A DNA stretch of 64,000 bases from Enterovibrio qingdaonensis (GCF_028683135.1 NZ_JAJUBB010000012.1:62001-126000); one strand, 5' to 3'. Positions 44,279-54,402 are shown, counted from the stretch's first letter. Numbers and translations are program-made. The notes: generated by a model from the letters alone, not told the origin.

Positions 44279-45288
44279 TTAAAAAACTTGCGCTGTTTAT
44301 TTTGTTGTTAGCGCTAGCCGCAGCAGGAGGCGCTTACTGGGCCTACGGTCAAATCGAAGGCTATGTTGCGGGTCCCATCAATTCTGAAAGCGACACGCTG
44401 ATTGTTGTTCCCGAAGGGGCAAATTACCATTCTTTCACGCGTAAGCTCGTTGCTGATAACGTCATTAATGCGTCTCCATGGACGCGTTGGGCTGCGAAGA
44501 CGCACCCAGAAATGACTCAGCTAAAAGCGGGCACCTATTTGGTTGAGCCTGGCACGTCACTCTCTGACCTGTTTGCTTTGGTGAGAACAGGTAAGGAACA
44601 CCAGTTCTCCATTACATTTGTGGAAGGCAGCACATTCAAGCAATGGCGAGAAGAGTTGGCCGCCAGTGATTACCTAGAGCATGATTCTAGCGGGTTATCA
44701 GAGAAACAAATTGCTGAAAAACTTGGGTTGAACGGCGATAAGATCGAAGGACTATTACTTCCTGAGACGTATCACTATGTCGCGGGTGAAAGTGACCTAT
44801 CTGTCCTTAAACGCGCGAATACACAGTTGGAGCGAGCACTTAAAACGGCTTGGGGAAGTCGAGAAGAAGGGCTGCCGATTAAGTCTGAATACGAGCTGCT
44901 GACGCTCGCTTCAATTATTGAGAAGGAAACGGCCGTAGACGCTGAGAGAGAGAAAGTAGCCTCTGTCTTTGTAAACCGTCTCAACAAGCGTATGCGCCTT
45001 CAAACGGACCCGACTGTAATCTACGGCATGGGCGACAAATACGATGGAAATATTCGTAAGAAAGATTTGCGCACGCCGACGCCTTACAACACGTACGTGA
45101 TTTCTGGTTTGCCACCAACGCCGATTGCGATGCCGGGCAAAGCGTCCATTTTGGCTGCAGCGAATCCTGCTGACACACCATATTTCTATTTTGTGGCAGA
45201 TGGCCTCGGTGGCCATAAATTCTCTAAAACGCTGACGGAACATAACCGTGCAGTAAGACAGTATCTCAAAACATTAAGAAGCCAATGA
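44275..45288 (+). CDS. mltG: Endolytic murein transglycosylase MltG
   Basis: 337 aa. Residues 1-20 are a single membrane anchor ([21 protein letters not shown]), the rest a periplasmic YceG domain. The catalytic glutamate is E218 in LASIIEKET, the same number as in E. coli, followed by [17 protein letters not shown] and STPYN-like TPTPYNTY. It cleaves nascent glycan strands and helps to set their length. The start GTG overlaps pabC, and its end overlaps tmk by 4 bp, so the three are translationally coupled. Confidence 0.96.
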   Translation: MIKKLALFILLLALAAAGGAYWAYGQIEGYVAGPINSESDTLIVVPEGANYHSFTRKLVADNVINASPWTRWAAKTHPEMTQLKAGTYLVEPGTSLSDLFALVRTGKEHQFSITFVEGSTFKQWREELAASDYLEHDSSGLSEKQIAEKLGLNGDKIEGLLLPETYHYVAGESDLSVLKRANTQLERALKTAWGSREEGLPIKSEYELLTLASIIEKETAVDAEREKVASVFVNRLNKRMRLQTDPTVIYGMGDKYDGNIRKKDLRTPTPYNTYVISGLPPTPIAMPGKASILAAANPADTPYFYFVADGLGGHKFSKTLTEHNRAVRQYLKTLRSQ

Positions 45289-45920
45289 ATAACGGAAAAT
45301 TTATCGTCGTAGAAGGGTTGGAAGGCGCAGGTAAAACCACCGCCATCCAAAATGTCATTCAAACCCTTAAAGCACACGGGATTTCAAATGTTGAGACAAC
45401 CCGTGAGCCAGGTGGTACACCATTAGCGGAACAAATGCGCGCCTTAGTCAAAGAAGGGCACCCAGATGAGCCGCTTACAGATATGGCGGAACTGTTACTG
45501 CTTTATGCTGCGCGTATTCAGTTGGTTGATAATGTCATTAAACCGGCATTGTCACGCGGCGCATTTGTTGTCGGTGATCGCCACGACATGTCGTCACAAG
45601 CCTACCAAGGCGGTGGACGTGGATTTGATAAAGCATTGATGGCCAATCTACGTGACACGGTCTTGGGTGATTTCCGTCCAGACTTCACTTTGTATATGGA
45701 TTTAGACCCTGCGATAGGGCTTTCTCGCGCAAAAGCGCGTGGAGAGTTGGATCGTATTGAAAAAATGCAGTTGGATTTCTTCCACCGTACACGTGAACGC
45801 TACCTAGAGTTAGCGAATGCAGATAAGAGTATCGTTATCATTGATGCATCTCAGACAATTGAGCAAGTGTCTGCGGATATCAAAGCAGCTTTGGAGAAAT
45901 GGCTAAATCATGCTGGCTAA
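45285..45920 (+). CDS. tmk: Thymidylate kinase
   Basis: 211 aa. P-loop GLEGAGKTT (11-19), substrate-site [14 protein letters not shown], and the [15 protein letters not shown] region with the LID. It phosphorylates dTMP to dTDP. The ATG overlaps the mltG stop, and its end overlaps holB by 11 bp, the typical order in gammaproteobacteria. Confidence 0.97.
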   Translation: MNNGKFIVVEGLEGAGKTTAIQNVIQTLKAHGISNVETTREPGGTPLAEQMRALVKEGHPDEPLTDMAELLLLYAARIQLVDNVIKPALSRGAFVVGDRHDMSSQAYQGGGRGFDKALMANLRDTVLGDFRPDFTLYMDLDPAIGLSRAKARGELDRIEKMQLDFFHRTRERYLELANADKSIVIIDASQTIEQVSADIKAALEKWLNHAG

Positions 45921-46869
45921 GGTTTATCCATGGCACAATGAAATTTGGCATAACTGGCAGCAATTGCTTGGTCAGGAGAGGCTTCATCATGCCGTTCTAT
46001 TGAGTGCGCCGAAAGGAAGCGGAAAGCTTGAGCTTTCCGCTCTGCTGGCAAAAACCATACTTTGTAAAAACGGAACGACAGAGCCTTGTGGTACATGCCA
46101 CAGTTGCCAATTGTTTGATGCGGACACACACCCAGATTTCCATTGGTTAAGACCTGAAGCGGAAGGCAAACAACTCGGTGTTGATGTTATCCGAGCGGGG
46201 AACAAGTATGCGTGGGAGACCTCCCAGCTTGGTGGTCAGCGCGTTATTCTGGTTCAAAATGCAGACCGAATGGGAGAGGCTGCAGCGAATGCACTTTTGA
46301 AAACGCTGGAAGAGCCGCCTGCTAATTGTCACTTCATCTTGTTAACAGAGTCTATGGACAGCATGCTACCAACGGTAGTTAGCCGCTGTAATAAGTGGAA
46401 GCCCAAGATGCCTGATGAGTTGGTAGCGAAGCGTTGGGTGGAGTCTGAATTGTTCGAATCCGTGCCTCTGCAGGTGATAAGAATCAATCGAGGGGCACCG
46501 CTTGCCGCCAAAGCGTTTATAGACAAAGGAAGTGCGAGCAAGCATGAAGCATTGCTCTCGGCTTTTACTAAGTACCTTACCGACAAACAAGGCATCTTCA
46601 ATGTGACTGAGAGCATTGTGAAGTCAGATCGTGAGGGTCTGCAATGGCTAAGCTTTTTGTTGCTTGATGTATTGAAGATACAACAAGGAACCCATGAGGC
46701 ACTTGTGCATTGTGACAGTGAAAAAACGCTTGTTTCACTGGCTGAGAAATTGCCGCAAGGTAAAGTGCTCCAGCAATTGATGGCGTTAAACAAGCTTAAA
46801 GCGGAGTTGACGAAGCACACAGGGCTGAATGGTGAATTGCTCATCAGCCGTTGGCTTAGCGACTTCTGA
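45910..46869 (+). CDS. holB: DNA polymerase III delta-prime subunit
   Basis: 319 aa. AAA+ family clamp-loader subunit with a degenerate P-loop ([10 protein letters not shown]), a four-Cys zinc site ([15 protein letters not shown]), the VSRC arginine-finger-type motif in LPTVVSRC, and a C-terminal helical collar. It is the stator of the clamp loader. It overlaps tmk by 11 bp and is followed by ycfH after 122 bp. Confidence 0.95.
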   Translation: MLAKVYPWHNEIWHNWQQLLGQERLHHAVLLSAPKGSGKLELSALLAKTILCKNGTTEPCGTCHSCQLFDADTHPDFHWLRPEAEGKQLGVDVIRAGNKYAWETSQLGGQRVILVQNADRMGEAAANALLKTLEEPPANCHFILLTESMDSMLPTVVSRCNKWKPKMPDELVAKRWVESELFESVPLQVIRINRGAPLAAKAFIDKGSASKHEALLSAFTKYLTDKQGIFNVTESIVKSDREGLQWLSFLLLDVLKIQQGTHEALVHCDSEKTLVSLAEKLPQGKVLQQLMALNKLKAELTKHTGLNGELLISRWLSDF

Positions 46870-46991
46870 TAGAGAGGCTCCGAGTCGGGGCCGCTCTTTT
46901 GCTAACATCTCTTTTTGACTCCCCTGCAAATTCTTTCTATTTCATTATATAATCCGCACCTTTCAAATAAGACCCAATCGGAGAAAGTGAC

Positions 46992-47768
46992 GTGCTAGTA
47001 GACTCGCATTGCCACCTTGATAAACTCAACTACGACGATCTGCACACCGATGTTGCAGCTGTTGTCGATAATGCTAAGCAACGTGGCGTGGATTATCTGC
47101 TGTCAGTCGGCGTAACGCTGAAAAGCTTTCCTAAGATGATGGATATGATCCGTCCTTTCGATAATGTTTTCGCATCTTGTGGCGTACACCCGCTTGATAT
47201 TGAAGAAGGGTTTGATTACGACACATTAAAAGAACTTGCTTCTGATGAGCGCGTTGTTGCCATCGGTGAAACAGGCCTTGATTACCACTATCAGCCGGAG
47301 TTAGCCGAGAAACAAAAAGATGCTTTCCGTCAGCATGTACGCTTGGCAGTAGAGCTTAACAAGCCGTTGATCATTCATACGAGAATGGCGCGCGAAGATA
47401 CCCTGCAAATCTTGCGTGAAGAGAATGCGCAGAAAGTAGGGGGTGTTCTTCACTGCTTTACTGAAAGCTATGAAATGGCGGAAGCCGCTATTGAATTGGG
47501 CTTTTACATTTCGATTTCCGGTATTGTAACGTTCAACAAAGCCTCTGAGCTGAAAGACGTGGTTCGCCGCCTCCCTCTGGAGCGTTTGTTGGTGGAAACC
47601 GATTCACCGTATCTGGCTCCCGTGCCGTTTCGTGGTAAAGAGAACCAACCCGCTTATGTACGCGAAGTTGCTGACTATGTGGGATTGCTGAAAGGTGTTT
47701 CTGGTGATGAGGTGGCGAAAGTTACTACAGAGAACTTCTTCAATCTGTTTTCATCGGCGAAGAAATAA
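46992..47768 (+). CDS. ycfH: TatD-family deoxyribonuclease/hydrolase (YcfH)
   Basis: 258 aa. Metal-binding residues: DSHCHLD at the start, GETGLDYHY (Glu), IHTRMAREDT (His), HCFTESYEM (His), and a final Asp in LVETDSPYLAP. TatD proteins are divalent-metal-dependent nucleases or phosphodiesterases; E. coli YcfH lies downstream of holB as here. The start is GTG with GGAGAAAG before it. A strong terminator follows. Confidence 0.93.
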   Translation: MLVDSHCHLDKLNYDDLHTDVAAVVDNAKQRGVDYLLSVGVTLKSFPKMMDMIRPFDNVFASCGVHPLDIEEGFDYDTLKELASDERVVAIGETGLDYHYQPELAEKQKDAFRQHVRLAVELNKPLIIHTRMAREDTLQILREENAQKVGGVLHCFTESYEMAEAAIELGFYISISGIVTFNKASELKDVVRRLPLERLLVETDSPYLAPVPFRGKENQPAYVREVADYVGLLKGVSGDEVAKVTTENFFNLFSSAKK

Positions 47769-47772
47769 CAAG

Positions 47773-47800
47773 AAACCGGGCTGCATAGCCCGGTTTTTTT
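47773..47800 (+). terminator. Intrinsic terminator after ycfH
   Basis: AAACCGGGCT and AGCCCGGTTT form a 10-bp perfect stem around GCAT, with seven T residues. Confidence 0.96.
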
Positions 47801-48255
47801 ACCTTCCACGTCATCCTTTCCCCCATTGCTTACAACCTGAATCTTCGTAACACAAAAAAGTCTGATACGTCCTGTTCTGTTACAAAGCAAAAACCAGCTG
47901 CCTAATAGTTTGATCTTCATCAAATTATTACGTAACCCACACGATGCAATAGCACTTATTTCGTTACATAAAAAAACAAAGGTGGCGCACATGTTGTCGC
48001 TTGTTGGAAAAACAAAAATTCTTCCGCCTCCTAATAATATTGCTTATAAAACAAAATCTTACGTAGTATCAAAAGTGCTATTAAGCACCTTTGCTATGTG
48101 ATCTATATTTAGTTTCTGAACACTTAACACGTGTTACGTAGAGTCTCTGAAATCGCAGCCCTATATTACTCAGCGAATCACATTGTTTCTGGGTTGGCGA
48201 GAGCTCGTAATACCACTGAGTTCAAGCTCAACTCATCATTTTCAGGAGCAAATTT
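47801..48255. other. ptsG promoter and leader region
   Basis: 455 bp without a gene. A left CRP half-site is present (TATGTGATCTA at 48095-48105) but the right half is poor. A perfect palindrome, TAACACGTGTTA, lies at 48125-48136. TCAGGAGC is the ribosome site. The length suggests regulation at this promoter. Confidence 0.5.
48125..48136. promoter_or_regulatory. Palindrome TAACACGTGTTA upstream of ptsG
   Basis: A 12-bp perfect palindrome 120 bp before the ptsG start. The regulator is not known. Confidence 0.35.
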
Positions 48256-49686
48256 ATGTTTAAGAACCTGTTTGCCAATGCGCAAAAAGTCGGTAAGGCG
48301 CTGATGCTGCCTGTATCGGTTTTGCCAGTAGCGGGTATCCTTCTTGGGGTAGGTGCTGCAAATTTTAGCTGGATGCCAGATGTTGTTTCTCACTTGATGG
48401 AACAAGCGGGCGGCTCTGTATTCGGTCAAATGCCATTGCTGTTTGCAATCGGTGTTGCACTTGGCTTTACGAACAATGACGGCGTTGCGGCACTTTCTGC
48501 AACCGTTGGTTACGGTATCATGGTCGCGACGCTGAAAGTCATGGCGGACGTGCACGGTGTTGCGGGTATCGACACGGGCGTACTGGGCGGTATCTTAGTC
48601 GGTGCGGTAGCAGGTTGGGCATTTAATCGCTTCTTCCGTATTCAGCTACCAGACTACCTAGGCTTCTTTGCTGGTAAGCGTTTTGTACCAATCATGACGG
48701 GTTTCTGTGCAATTGCGCTTGGTTTGGTTCTGTCTCTGATTTGGCCACCAATCGGTGCTGCAATCGCGACGTTCTCTGATTGGGCTGCTAACCAAAACCC
48801 TGTTGCTGCATTTGGTATCTACGGCGTTATTGAGCGTGCACTTATCCCATTCGGCCTGCACCACATCTGGAACGTACCATTCTTCTACGAAGCAGGTTCT
48901 TGTGTAAACAAAGCGGGTGAAGCAGCTAACGGCATCATGACGTGCTTCCTGACTGCAGACGATGCGTCTCGTGCAGCAGGTAATGGCTTCGGTCAGCTTG
49001 CAGGTGGTTACCTATTCAAGATGTTCGGTCTGCCAGCAGCAGCGTTCGCAATCTGGCACTCAGCGAAGCCTGAGAACCGCGCGAAAGTTGCAGGTATCAT
49101 GATTTCAGCAGCACTGACTTCATTCCTGACAGGTATCACTGAACCAATCGAATTCGCATTCCTGTTCGTTGCTCCAGTGCTGTACGCAATCCACGCAGTG
49201 TTGGCAGGTCTGGCTTACGTTATCACTAACTCTTTGGGTATCGTTCACGGCCACACCTTCTCTAACGGTTTCATCGACTTCATTGTTCAGTCGCCAAACG
49301 CGCAAAACATGGGTCTGCTGGTTGTCATGGGTCTTATCTACGCGGCGATTTACTACGTAGTATTCCGCGTGGTTATCAAAGTGATGGATCTGAAAACGCC
49401 AGGTCGTGAAGACGATGAGCAAGAGGCAGTAGCAACTGGCGAAGCGTCTGACATGGCTAAAGATTTGGTAATGGCTTTCGGCGGCAAAGAAAACATCACG
49501 AATCTGGATGCTTGTATCACTCGTCTGCGCGTTGCGGTAGCAAGCGTTGATAAAGTAGACCAAGACAAACTGAAACAGCTAGGCGCAGCAGGTGTTGTTG
49601 TAGCGGGTGGCGGTGTTCAGGCTATCTTTGGTACTAAATCTGACAACCTTAAGTCAGATATGGATGAGTGGATCCGCAATAATTAA
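48256..49686 (+). CDS. ptsG: PTS glucose-specific transporter subunit IIBC
   Basis: 476 aa. Residues about 1-385 are the EIIC membrane domain ([21 protein letters not shown] at the start, GITEPIEF at the sugar-binding loop, with Glu). Residues about 400-476 are the EIIB domain, with phosphoacceptor C420 in [11 protein letters not shown]. It imports and phosphorylates glucose, receiving phosphate from a separately encoded EIIA (crr). Length matches E. coli PtsG; substrate is by family similarity. Confidence 0.95.
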   Translation: MFKNLFANAQKVGKALMLPVSVLPVAGILLGVGAANFSWMPDVVSHLMEQAGGSVFGQMPLLFAIGVALGFTNNDGVAALSATVGYGIMVATLKVMADVHGVAGIDTGVLGGILVGAVAGWAFNRFFRIQLPDYLGFFAGKRFVPIMTGFCAIALGLVLSLIWPPIGAAIATFSDWAANQNPVAAFGIYGVIERALIPFGLHHIWNVPFFYEAGSCVNKAGEAANGIMTCFLTADDASRAAGNGFGQLAGGYLFKMFGLPAAAFAIWHSAKPENRAKVAGIMISAALTSFLTGITEPIEFAFLFVAPVLYAIHAVLAGLAYVITNSLGIVHGHTFSNGFIDFIVQSPNAQNMGLLVVMGLIYAAIYYVVFRVVIKVMDLKTPGREDDEQEAVATGEASDMAKDLVMAFGGKENITNLDACITRLRVAVASVDKVDQDKLKQLGAAGVVVAGGGVQAIFGTKSDNLKSDMDEWIRNN

Positions 49687-49719
49687 TATCAACGAATAAT
49701 CCCCCTATACGTTGAATCA

Positions 49720-49745
49720 AAAAGGAGAGCCTAAGCTCTCCTTTT
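49720..49745. terminator. Bidirectional intrinsic terminator between ptsG and lysO
   Basis: AAAAGGAGAGC and GCTCTCCTTTT form an 11-bp perfect stem around CTAA. Confidence 0.93.
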
Positions 49746-49770
49746 CTTATTCGTACTTATACGATGTCGG

Positions 49771-50670
49771 TTACAAAGCAACGAAGAACAGCATCAGTAT
49801 GGGTACCAGCAGACTTAGAATAAATCCGCTCACGATAGCGATTGGGACACAGCGAATACCGCCAGCAGTTTGAATAATCGGCAAAGTAAAGTCCATCGAC
49901 GTCGCGCCACCATAACCAATCGCGGTTAAAGGATAGCGCCCAATGAGCAAAGGGATAAGCATGATAGCGACAAGCTCTCTTGCGAGTTCCAGCAAGAAAG
50001 ACGCTCCTCCGTACACGGGACCTAATGCATCCCCCATCAAAATACCAGCCAGGGAATACCAACCGAAGCCAGATGCCATTGCTAAGCCGTAGTTGTATGG
50101 CAGATCCAGCATCCACGCAGCAATAAGCCCACCCATCCATGACGTCAGTATGATGGTCACGGCGATACTCAATCCTTTTTTATTCAACACGATTTGCTTT
50201 AGCGTCATACCGCTATTTCGTAGCTGGATACCGATAAGGAGCAATAGAACGAGTAAGATGCCCTCACTGGCAGGGTCAACCCAATCGAGAGATATGGGTA
50301 ATACGAGTCCTGCTATCAAGCCACCAATCACAACGAAGACCAACTTCAATGATTCTTTTGCCATGGCAGAAAGTGGGATGTCTCTTTTGTGTTGCTCTGT
50401 CTTGGTTTTCATTACCAAATCAAGAATTGGCAGGGCCAGCAAGTTCATAGAACCGATACAAAGGAAGAAGGTGATGGCAAAAAGGAGGATTTGGTTCAAG
50501 TTGCTGGATAAATCGTCAAGCCCAGCGAGGCTTAATCCCATCAACCCAAGAATCACAAACACTAAGTGAGACGTAGAGCGATTGATTTTGTCGAGAAGTG
50601 CGGGGTTTTTTATTGGGACTAAGTAGCCGACAACCAAGGGGATAAAAATATATAACATGCCGGGTAGCAT
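49771..50670 (-). CDS. lysO: Lysine exporter LysO (YbjE, DUF340)
   Basis: 299 aa with about eight hydrophobic segments. It shows the LysO signatures SGFGWYSLAGIL and GATSMDFTLPIIQ in the C-terminal half. E. coli LysO exports lysine and the analogue thialysine. The gene is a single unit in the minus direction. No lysine riboswitch is evident upstream. Confidence 0.92.
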   Translation of the reverse strand: MLPGMLYIFIPLVVGYLVPIKNPALLDKINRSTSHLVFVILGLMGLSLAGLDDLSSNLNQILLFAITFFLCIGSMNLLALPILDLVMKTKTEQHKRDIPLSAMAKESLKLVFVVIGGLIAGLVLPISLDWVDPASEGILLVLLLLIGIQLRNSGMTLKQIVLNKKGLSIAVTIILTSWMGGLIAAWMLDLPYNYGLAMASGFGWYSLAGILMGDALGPVYGGASFLLELARELVAIMLIPLLIGRYPLTAIGYGGATSMDFTLPIIQTAGGIRCVPIAIVSGFILSLLVPILMLFFVAL

Positions 50671-50761
50671 TGGCGTTGAACCTTATGGATAAAAAAATAA
50701 AATCGCGATGAGAGTATCAATCGCGATTCAATTTGGTCAATCAATGTTCGACAATTTCGCT

Positions 50762-51685
50762 TTAAAATCCGCAGTTATTTATGATGTCGTTAAGTTGATG
50801 ACGGAAGTCCGACTCATTGAGGTTCGAGAGCTCATAAAGGGCTTCAGCTCCTGCCAGTGTGATTTCGACTTCATGTTCATCAATTTCTTCGTCGTTGGCT
50901 CTAAACATCAGCAGATGGTTAGCCATGCGAGCGATATCGAGATAAGTCACTTCTTCTTCAGAGCTTCGGACCCGTTTGTTGATGCTCACTTCTTCAAAAT
51001 CTTCATCAAAGCCCCAACTTTCAAGAATAAAACGACTGGTTTCTTTGCTGAGGCTGAAAAATACGTGGCTGGCAATATCAAAGTCCAAGTAGTTCCCTTC
51101 GTTGGTGTATTGCTGATAAGCCTTAACGGCACTGTAAATGCCAATATCGGCTAATAGCCCAATGAGCAGTGCTTTTTCTACTTCTAGCCAATGATGCGAT
51201 TCATCATATGACCTAACTTTCTGGCAAAGCAGTGCCATTGTTGACGCAAACTCGCGAGAGGAAATAGCACTCTTCTTCAAAATGGCATTACAGTCCACAT
51301 CAAACGACGATTCGTTTTTGAGCATTTGGATAGCGTGAGCGGTAGAGATGCCGAGAACACGCTTAATGCCCAATCGAGAGACGGCCATATTGATATCTAG
51401 ACATTTTCTATTTGTACGAGGGCTAAATACTGCAGAGTTTGCGGAGCGAATAACCGCAGCCGTTAGTGTTGCATCATCAAGCAACACGCCCGATACATCA
51501 CGAATAGTCGTGTGAGGGTCATTGCAAACTCGCTGAAGTTTAACGACCACGTCCGGGATCGGAGGAAGAGCAAGCGTACCTTTTTTTACGGCGCGATAAA
51601 TCCGTTCAAAAAAATCTGTTTCAATGGCTTTAAGGTACTTATTACGGTCAGGAGAGACCCAAAATAGCGAGAGGTGATCCATCAT
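50762..51685 (-). CDS. HDOD-domain protein
   Basis: 307 aa. The HDOD core lies at about 45-240: TLALPPIPDVVVKLQRVCNDP, then VLLDDATLTAAVIRSANSAVF and MAVSRLGIKRVLGIS, which are standard for the family. HDOD proteins are HD-fold relatives lacking the metal site and act in signalling, often with c-di-GMP or as adaptors. There is no fused output domain. The start at a double ATG (51685) is preferred over a frame 20 codons longer. Confidence 0.88.
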   Translation of the reverse strand: MMDHLSLFWVSPDRNKYLKAIETDFFERIYRAVKKGTLALPPIPDVVVKLQRVCNDPHTTIRDVSGVLLDDATLTAAVIRSANSAVFSPRTNRKCLDINMAVSRLGIKRVLGISTAHAIQMLKNESSFDVDCNAILKKSAISSREFASTMALLCQKVRSYDESHHWLEVEKALLIGLLADIGIYSAVKAYQQYTNEGNYLDFDIASHVFFSLSKETSRFILESWGFDEDFEEVSINKRVRSSEEEVTYLDIARMANHLLMFRANDEEIDEHEVEITLAGAEALYELSNLNESDFRHQLNDIINNCGF

Positions 51686-52130
51686 GAAAGGCCTGATATT
51701 AGTCTCGTTGAATAGTAAAGCCCTATGGCATTTAAAGAAATACATTTCCCCTTAATTTTGAACGAGAGACGCCAATTTTTATCAATGTGTCTAAATAACT
51801 TGTCACGCGATATTTCTGATACACCTATTAATAAACAAAACGCAAGTTTCACAGCAAATTGGCACGATTTTTTGAAGGAAATTAACGTTTGATGAGACAA
51901 ATTAGTGCAAAAAAACGAAGGTGTTGCGAGTCCTAAGCGACATTTAACATGAGTGAAACATTAAAATTACACTAGTTTACCGTGACGCGTGTGGCGTTTT
52001 TGGTACGCCGTTCCGGCTTCGGTGATCTAGTGCATGGTTTTCTGTGCCCTAATACGTCATCATTATTTCGCGTTGAGAATTTAGAAGTTTTTGCCGAGGA
52101 ATTGGCTTTTTGGGGAGAAAGGAGGCACCT
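51686..52130. other. Intergenic region before tfoY
   Basis: 445 bp with a structured element (listed separately). An 80-codon frame starting at 51982 overlaps tfoY in another frame and was rejected. The V. cholerae tfoY leader contains a c-di-GMP-I riboswitch; its conserved blocks are not present here. Confidence 0.55.
51970..52032 (+). ncRNA. Putative structured leader element upstream of tfoY
   Basis: CACTAG-N3-ACCG (51970-51982) pairs with CGGT-N3-CTAGTG (52020-52032) as a closing stem. Inside, GGCGT (51993-51997) pairs with ACGCC (52005-52009). CGG at 52020-52022 can instead pair with CCG at 52013-52015, so two exclusive folds are possible. Sequence matches no riboswitch class I recognise. 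Confidence 0.4.
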
Positions 52131-52715
52131 GTGTTGGAAGTTAAAAGCGGCTTTGTCGATTACTTGTCTCAGTTTGGAGAGACAGAGAAGCGTTCAATGT
52201 TCGGTGGTACGGGCTTCTTTGTAAGCGGTGCTATGTTTGCACTGGTCAAAGAAGATCGAATTTACCTACGTGGCGGCGCTCAGCTCACAGATAAGTTAAT
52301 TGAAAAAGAATGCAAAAAATTTGTACACGTTAAGAAAAGCTCTACTGCGATAGTTAACTACTACGACATTACCGAGTTGTATGATGGGGAGGATAACTGC
52401 CTAGATGCGATGGTAAAAAAGTCCGTAGAGAACTCTGTAGCAGAGAAAGAGTATCGCGACTCCAAGCTTAATAAGCGTCTACGTGATCTACCAAATCTTC
52501 GCTTAACCATTGAACGTATGCTTAAAAAAGCGGGTGTTGAAGATGTTGATACCTTCTTCTCCATGAGCCCTGAAGAGCTTTTCCGAAAAGTTCAGGAAGC
52601 ACATGGATACGACGTGGACATCAAACTGCTTTGGATGTTCGCGGGTGCTCAAACGGGCATTCACTGGACACTGCTTAGCGAAGAAACGAAACAACAACTA
52701 CTGCGCGCTATCTAA
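52131..52715 (+). CDS. tfoY: TfoX/Sxy-family regulator, TfoY type
   Basis: 194 aa. TfoX N-terminal domain at about 5-95 (RSMFGGTGFFVSGAMFALV, YLRGG, STAIVNYYDITELY) and C-terminal domain at about 110-190 (LRDLPNLRLTIERMLKKAGV, IKLLWMFAGAQTGIHW). The features resemble TfoY of V. cholerae (VC1722) more than TfoX. TfoX/TfoY drive competence, type VI secretion and motility programmes with CRP. The start is GTG at 52131 with a consensus GGAGG 5 bases upstream; TTG at 52134 is a possible alternative. The assignment as TfoY rests on recalled sequence. Confidence 0.82.
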   Translation: MLEVKSGFVDYLSQFGETEKRSMFGGTGFFVSGAMFALVKEDRIYLRGGAQLTDKLIEKECKKFVHVKKSSTAIVNYYDITELYDGEDNCLDAMVKKSVENSVAEKEYRDSKLNKRLRDLPNLRLTIERMLKKAGVEDVDTFFSMSPEELFRKVQEAHGYDVDIKLLWMFAGAQTGIHWTLLSEETKQQLLRAI

Positions 52716-52735
52716 AAGAAACTTCATAAAATCGA

Positions 52736-52761
52736 AAGAGTCGCTATTGCGGCTCTTTTTC
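52736..52761 (+). terminator. Intrinsic terminator after tfoY
   Basis: AAAGAGTCGC and GCGGCTCTTT (one G-T pair) pair around TATT, followed by a T-rich tract. Confidence 0.9.
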
Positions 52762-52864
52762 TTTTTGTGCAGAGTTAAAGGCTGCACTGCATGAAGTTGT
52801 TTGGGTATAAACGCAGTGCCTTTAGCATTGCCGCTTCCACTTTAAATCTACGTTGGCTTTCACC

Positions 52865-53770
52865 ATGAAATTACCGCAATTGTCATCTTCTCTGTTAGCA
52901 GGGCTTCACTGCTTTTCCATTGTTGCTGAAACAATGAGTTTTACGAGAGCAGCGGAAGAGTTGCACCTCACACAAAGTGCGGTTAGTCATCGTATTAAGA
53001 AGCTAGAGCAAAGACTAAACATGTCATTGTTTGTGAGAAGGCCGAGGAACTTGACACTGACGAGTGAGGGAGAGCAACTCAAGCAGGTGGTTTCGGAGCA
53101 GTTTTCGAGTCTGAGTCTTAAATTATTGCAGCTCAACAACCATAAACCGTTCGGTGATCTCGTTATTTCTGCGCCACCTACTTATGCCCAACGTTGGTTG
53201 TTGCCAAGACTTCACGTGTTTGCAAAAGCCTATCCTGATGTCACTTTACATCTAAGAACCCGAAATGACTTGGTCGACTTTAAGGCAGAGGCTTTTGATT
53301 GTGCGATTTACTTTGGACACGGTAATTACAGTGGCTTAACCAGCCATCATATGATGGATGATGCGCTGATACCTGTATGTAGCCCAGAGTATGCTGATGA
53401 GCATGGGCTATACAATCAGCCGGAAAAGTTGGCTGATTGCCAACTACTTCATGATGCCGCGCCATGGGCAAGTGCCAGTATGAGTGACGAATGGCTATAT
53501 TGGGCGAATGCAAATGGTATTTCCTTAGAAGGCCCCAATCATAGCTTTGATCGTGCAGATTTGGCGTTAGATGCGGCTGCGTCAGGGATGGGCGTTGCCA
53601 TGGGACGAATGACGTACATTAAAGAGTTATTGGAGGCAGGAAAGCTGGTAACACCAATAGATAAGCCAGTTAAATCGCCATTTAGTTATTTTCTTGCATA
53701 TAGAGAAGAGCAAGAGGGAAATGCGAAAATTATGGTTTTCAAAAATTGGCTATTTAGTCAGCTGCTTTAG
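52865..53770 (+). CDS. LysR-family transcriptional regulator
   Basis: 301 aa, the usual size. The winged helix-turn-helix is SFTRAAEELHLTQSAVSHRIKKLEQRL, near residue 25, resembling the GcvA/DsdC subgroup. Residues about 90-295 are the periplasmic-binding-fold ligand domain. There is no ribosome site before the ATG at 52865. The regulator stands alone, with no divergent neighbour to suggest its target. Confidence 0.88.
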   Translation: MKLPQLSSSLLAGLHCFSIVAETMSFTRAAEELHLTQSAVSHRIKKLEQRLNMSLFVRRPRNLTLTSEGEQLKQVVSEQFSSLSLKLLQLNNHKPFGDLVISAPPTYAQRWLLPRLHVFAKAYPDVTLHLRTRNDLVDFKAEAFDCAIYFGHGNYSGLTSHHMMDDALIPVCSPEYADEHGLYNQPEKLADCQLLHDAAPWASASMSDEWLYWANANGISLEGPNHSFDRADLALDAAASGMGVAMGRMTYIKELLEAGKLVTPIDKPVKSPFSYFLAYREEQEGNAKIMVFKNWLFSQLL

Positions 53771-53854
53771 TATGCCGAGCTGGCATTAATTCCTGAGTAA
53801 CATTCCGATACATGTGAAAGTGTGATTTCTGCAAACAAAGGTAACATTATTGTT

Positions 53855-53888
53855 TTGTATATTCTCTCTGTGAGAGTATAAGATACAA
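53855..53888. promoter_or_regulatory. Nested palindrome before the second TetR gene
   Basis: TTGTAT (53855-53860) pairs with ATACAA (53883-53888), and inside CTCTC pairs with GAGAG around TGT (53864-53876). It ends 28 bp before the TetR start, a typical autoregulatory position. Confidence 0.5.
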
Positions 53889-53916
53889 GGTACTTTAAGA
53901 ATAATATGACTGACCT

Positions 53917-54372
53917 ATGGCGAAAAATACCAAAGAAGGCGCATTACAAACGGAACAACTCGTTTATCACACCATCGTAGATATTTTCATGGAAAGCGGT
54001 TGGGATGCGGTGACTTATGGGAGCATTGCGAAAAGGACGGGGCTAAGTCGCAGCGGGATACAACGCATTGTTCCAACCAAGGAATCAATGATTACCGCGT
54101 TTCAGGGCCAGGTATTTAGCTACGTGACCAATATGATAGACGGTGCCTCAAATGAGAGCATTAGGCAATCTTGGCACGCTGCGTTATTGGACGCCCAGTT
54201 TGCAAATTGTATTCGTTACTTTATTGGTGCTATTGGCTCTGATGAAGAGGGGCGTCATAAAGCTGCTCTGGGATTTCAGAGGCTTTGTTCATTATATGGT
54301 GAGCAGCTTGTTATCGAATTAATTGGAATTTCCGTGGCACATTTTCTTGGTGCTAAATTAAAAGATGTTTAA
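53917..54372 (+). CDS. TetR-like regulator
   Basis: 151 aa, shorter than most TetR proteins. The N-terminal HTH is EQLVYHTIVDIFMESGWDAV, then YGSIAKRTGLSRSGIQRIVPTKESMITAF. The C-terminal ligand domain is abbreviated. No strong ribosome site is visible before the ATG. It is 30 bp before a small lipoprotein gene, probably in one operon, and preceded by a nested palindrome that may be its operator. Confidence 0.78.
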   Translation: MAKNTKEGALQTEQLVYHTIVDIFMESGWDAVTYGSIAKRTGLSRSGIQRIVPTKESMITAFQGQVFSYVTNMIDGASNESIRQSWHAALLDAQFANCIRYFIGAIGSDEEGRHKAALGFQRLCSLYGEQLVIELIGISVAHFLGAKLKDV

Positions 54373-54402
54373 TAGGTTCGACCGTAAACAAGGACGTTAA
54401 TA

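Noticed and set aside
43469-46869. Possible frameshift errors because of the overlaps pabC/mltG/tmk/holB
   Set aside because: All four proteins are full-length with intact motifs; the 4-11 bp overlaps are the usual translational coupling.
51900-52130. c-di-GMP-I (GEMM) riboswitch before tfoY
   Set aside because: The location is right by analogy with V. cholerae, but the conserved GGCAAACC and GACGCAAAGCC blocks are absent from the sequence.
51982-52224. 80-codon frame upstream of and overlapping tfoY
   Set aside because: It overlaps tfoY in another frame, has no family features and no ribosome site, and covers the leader structure.
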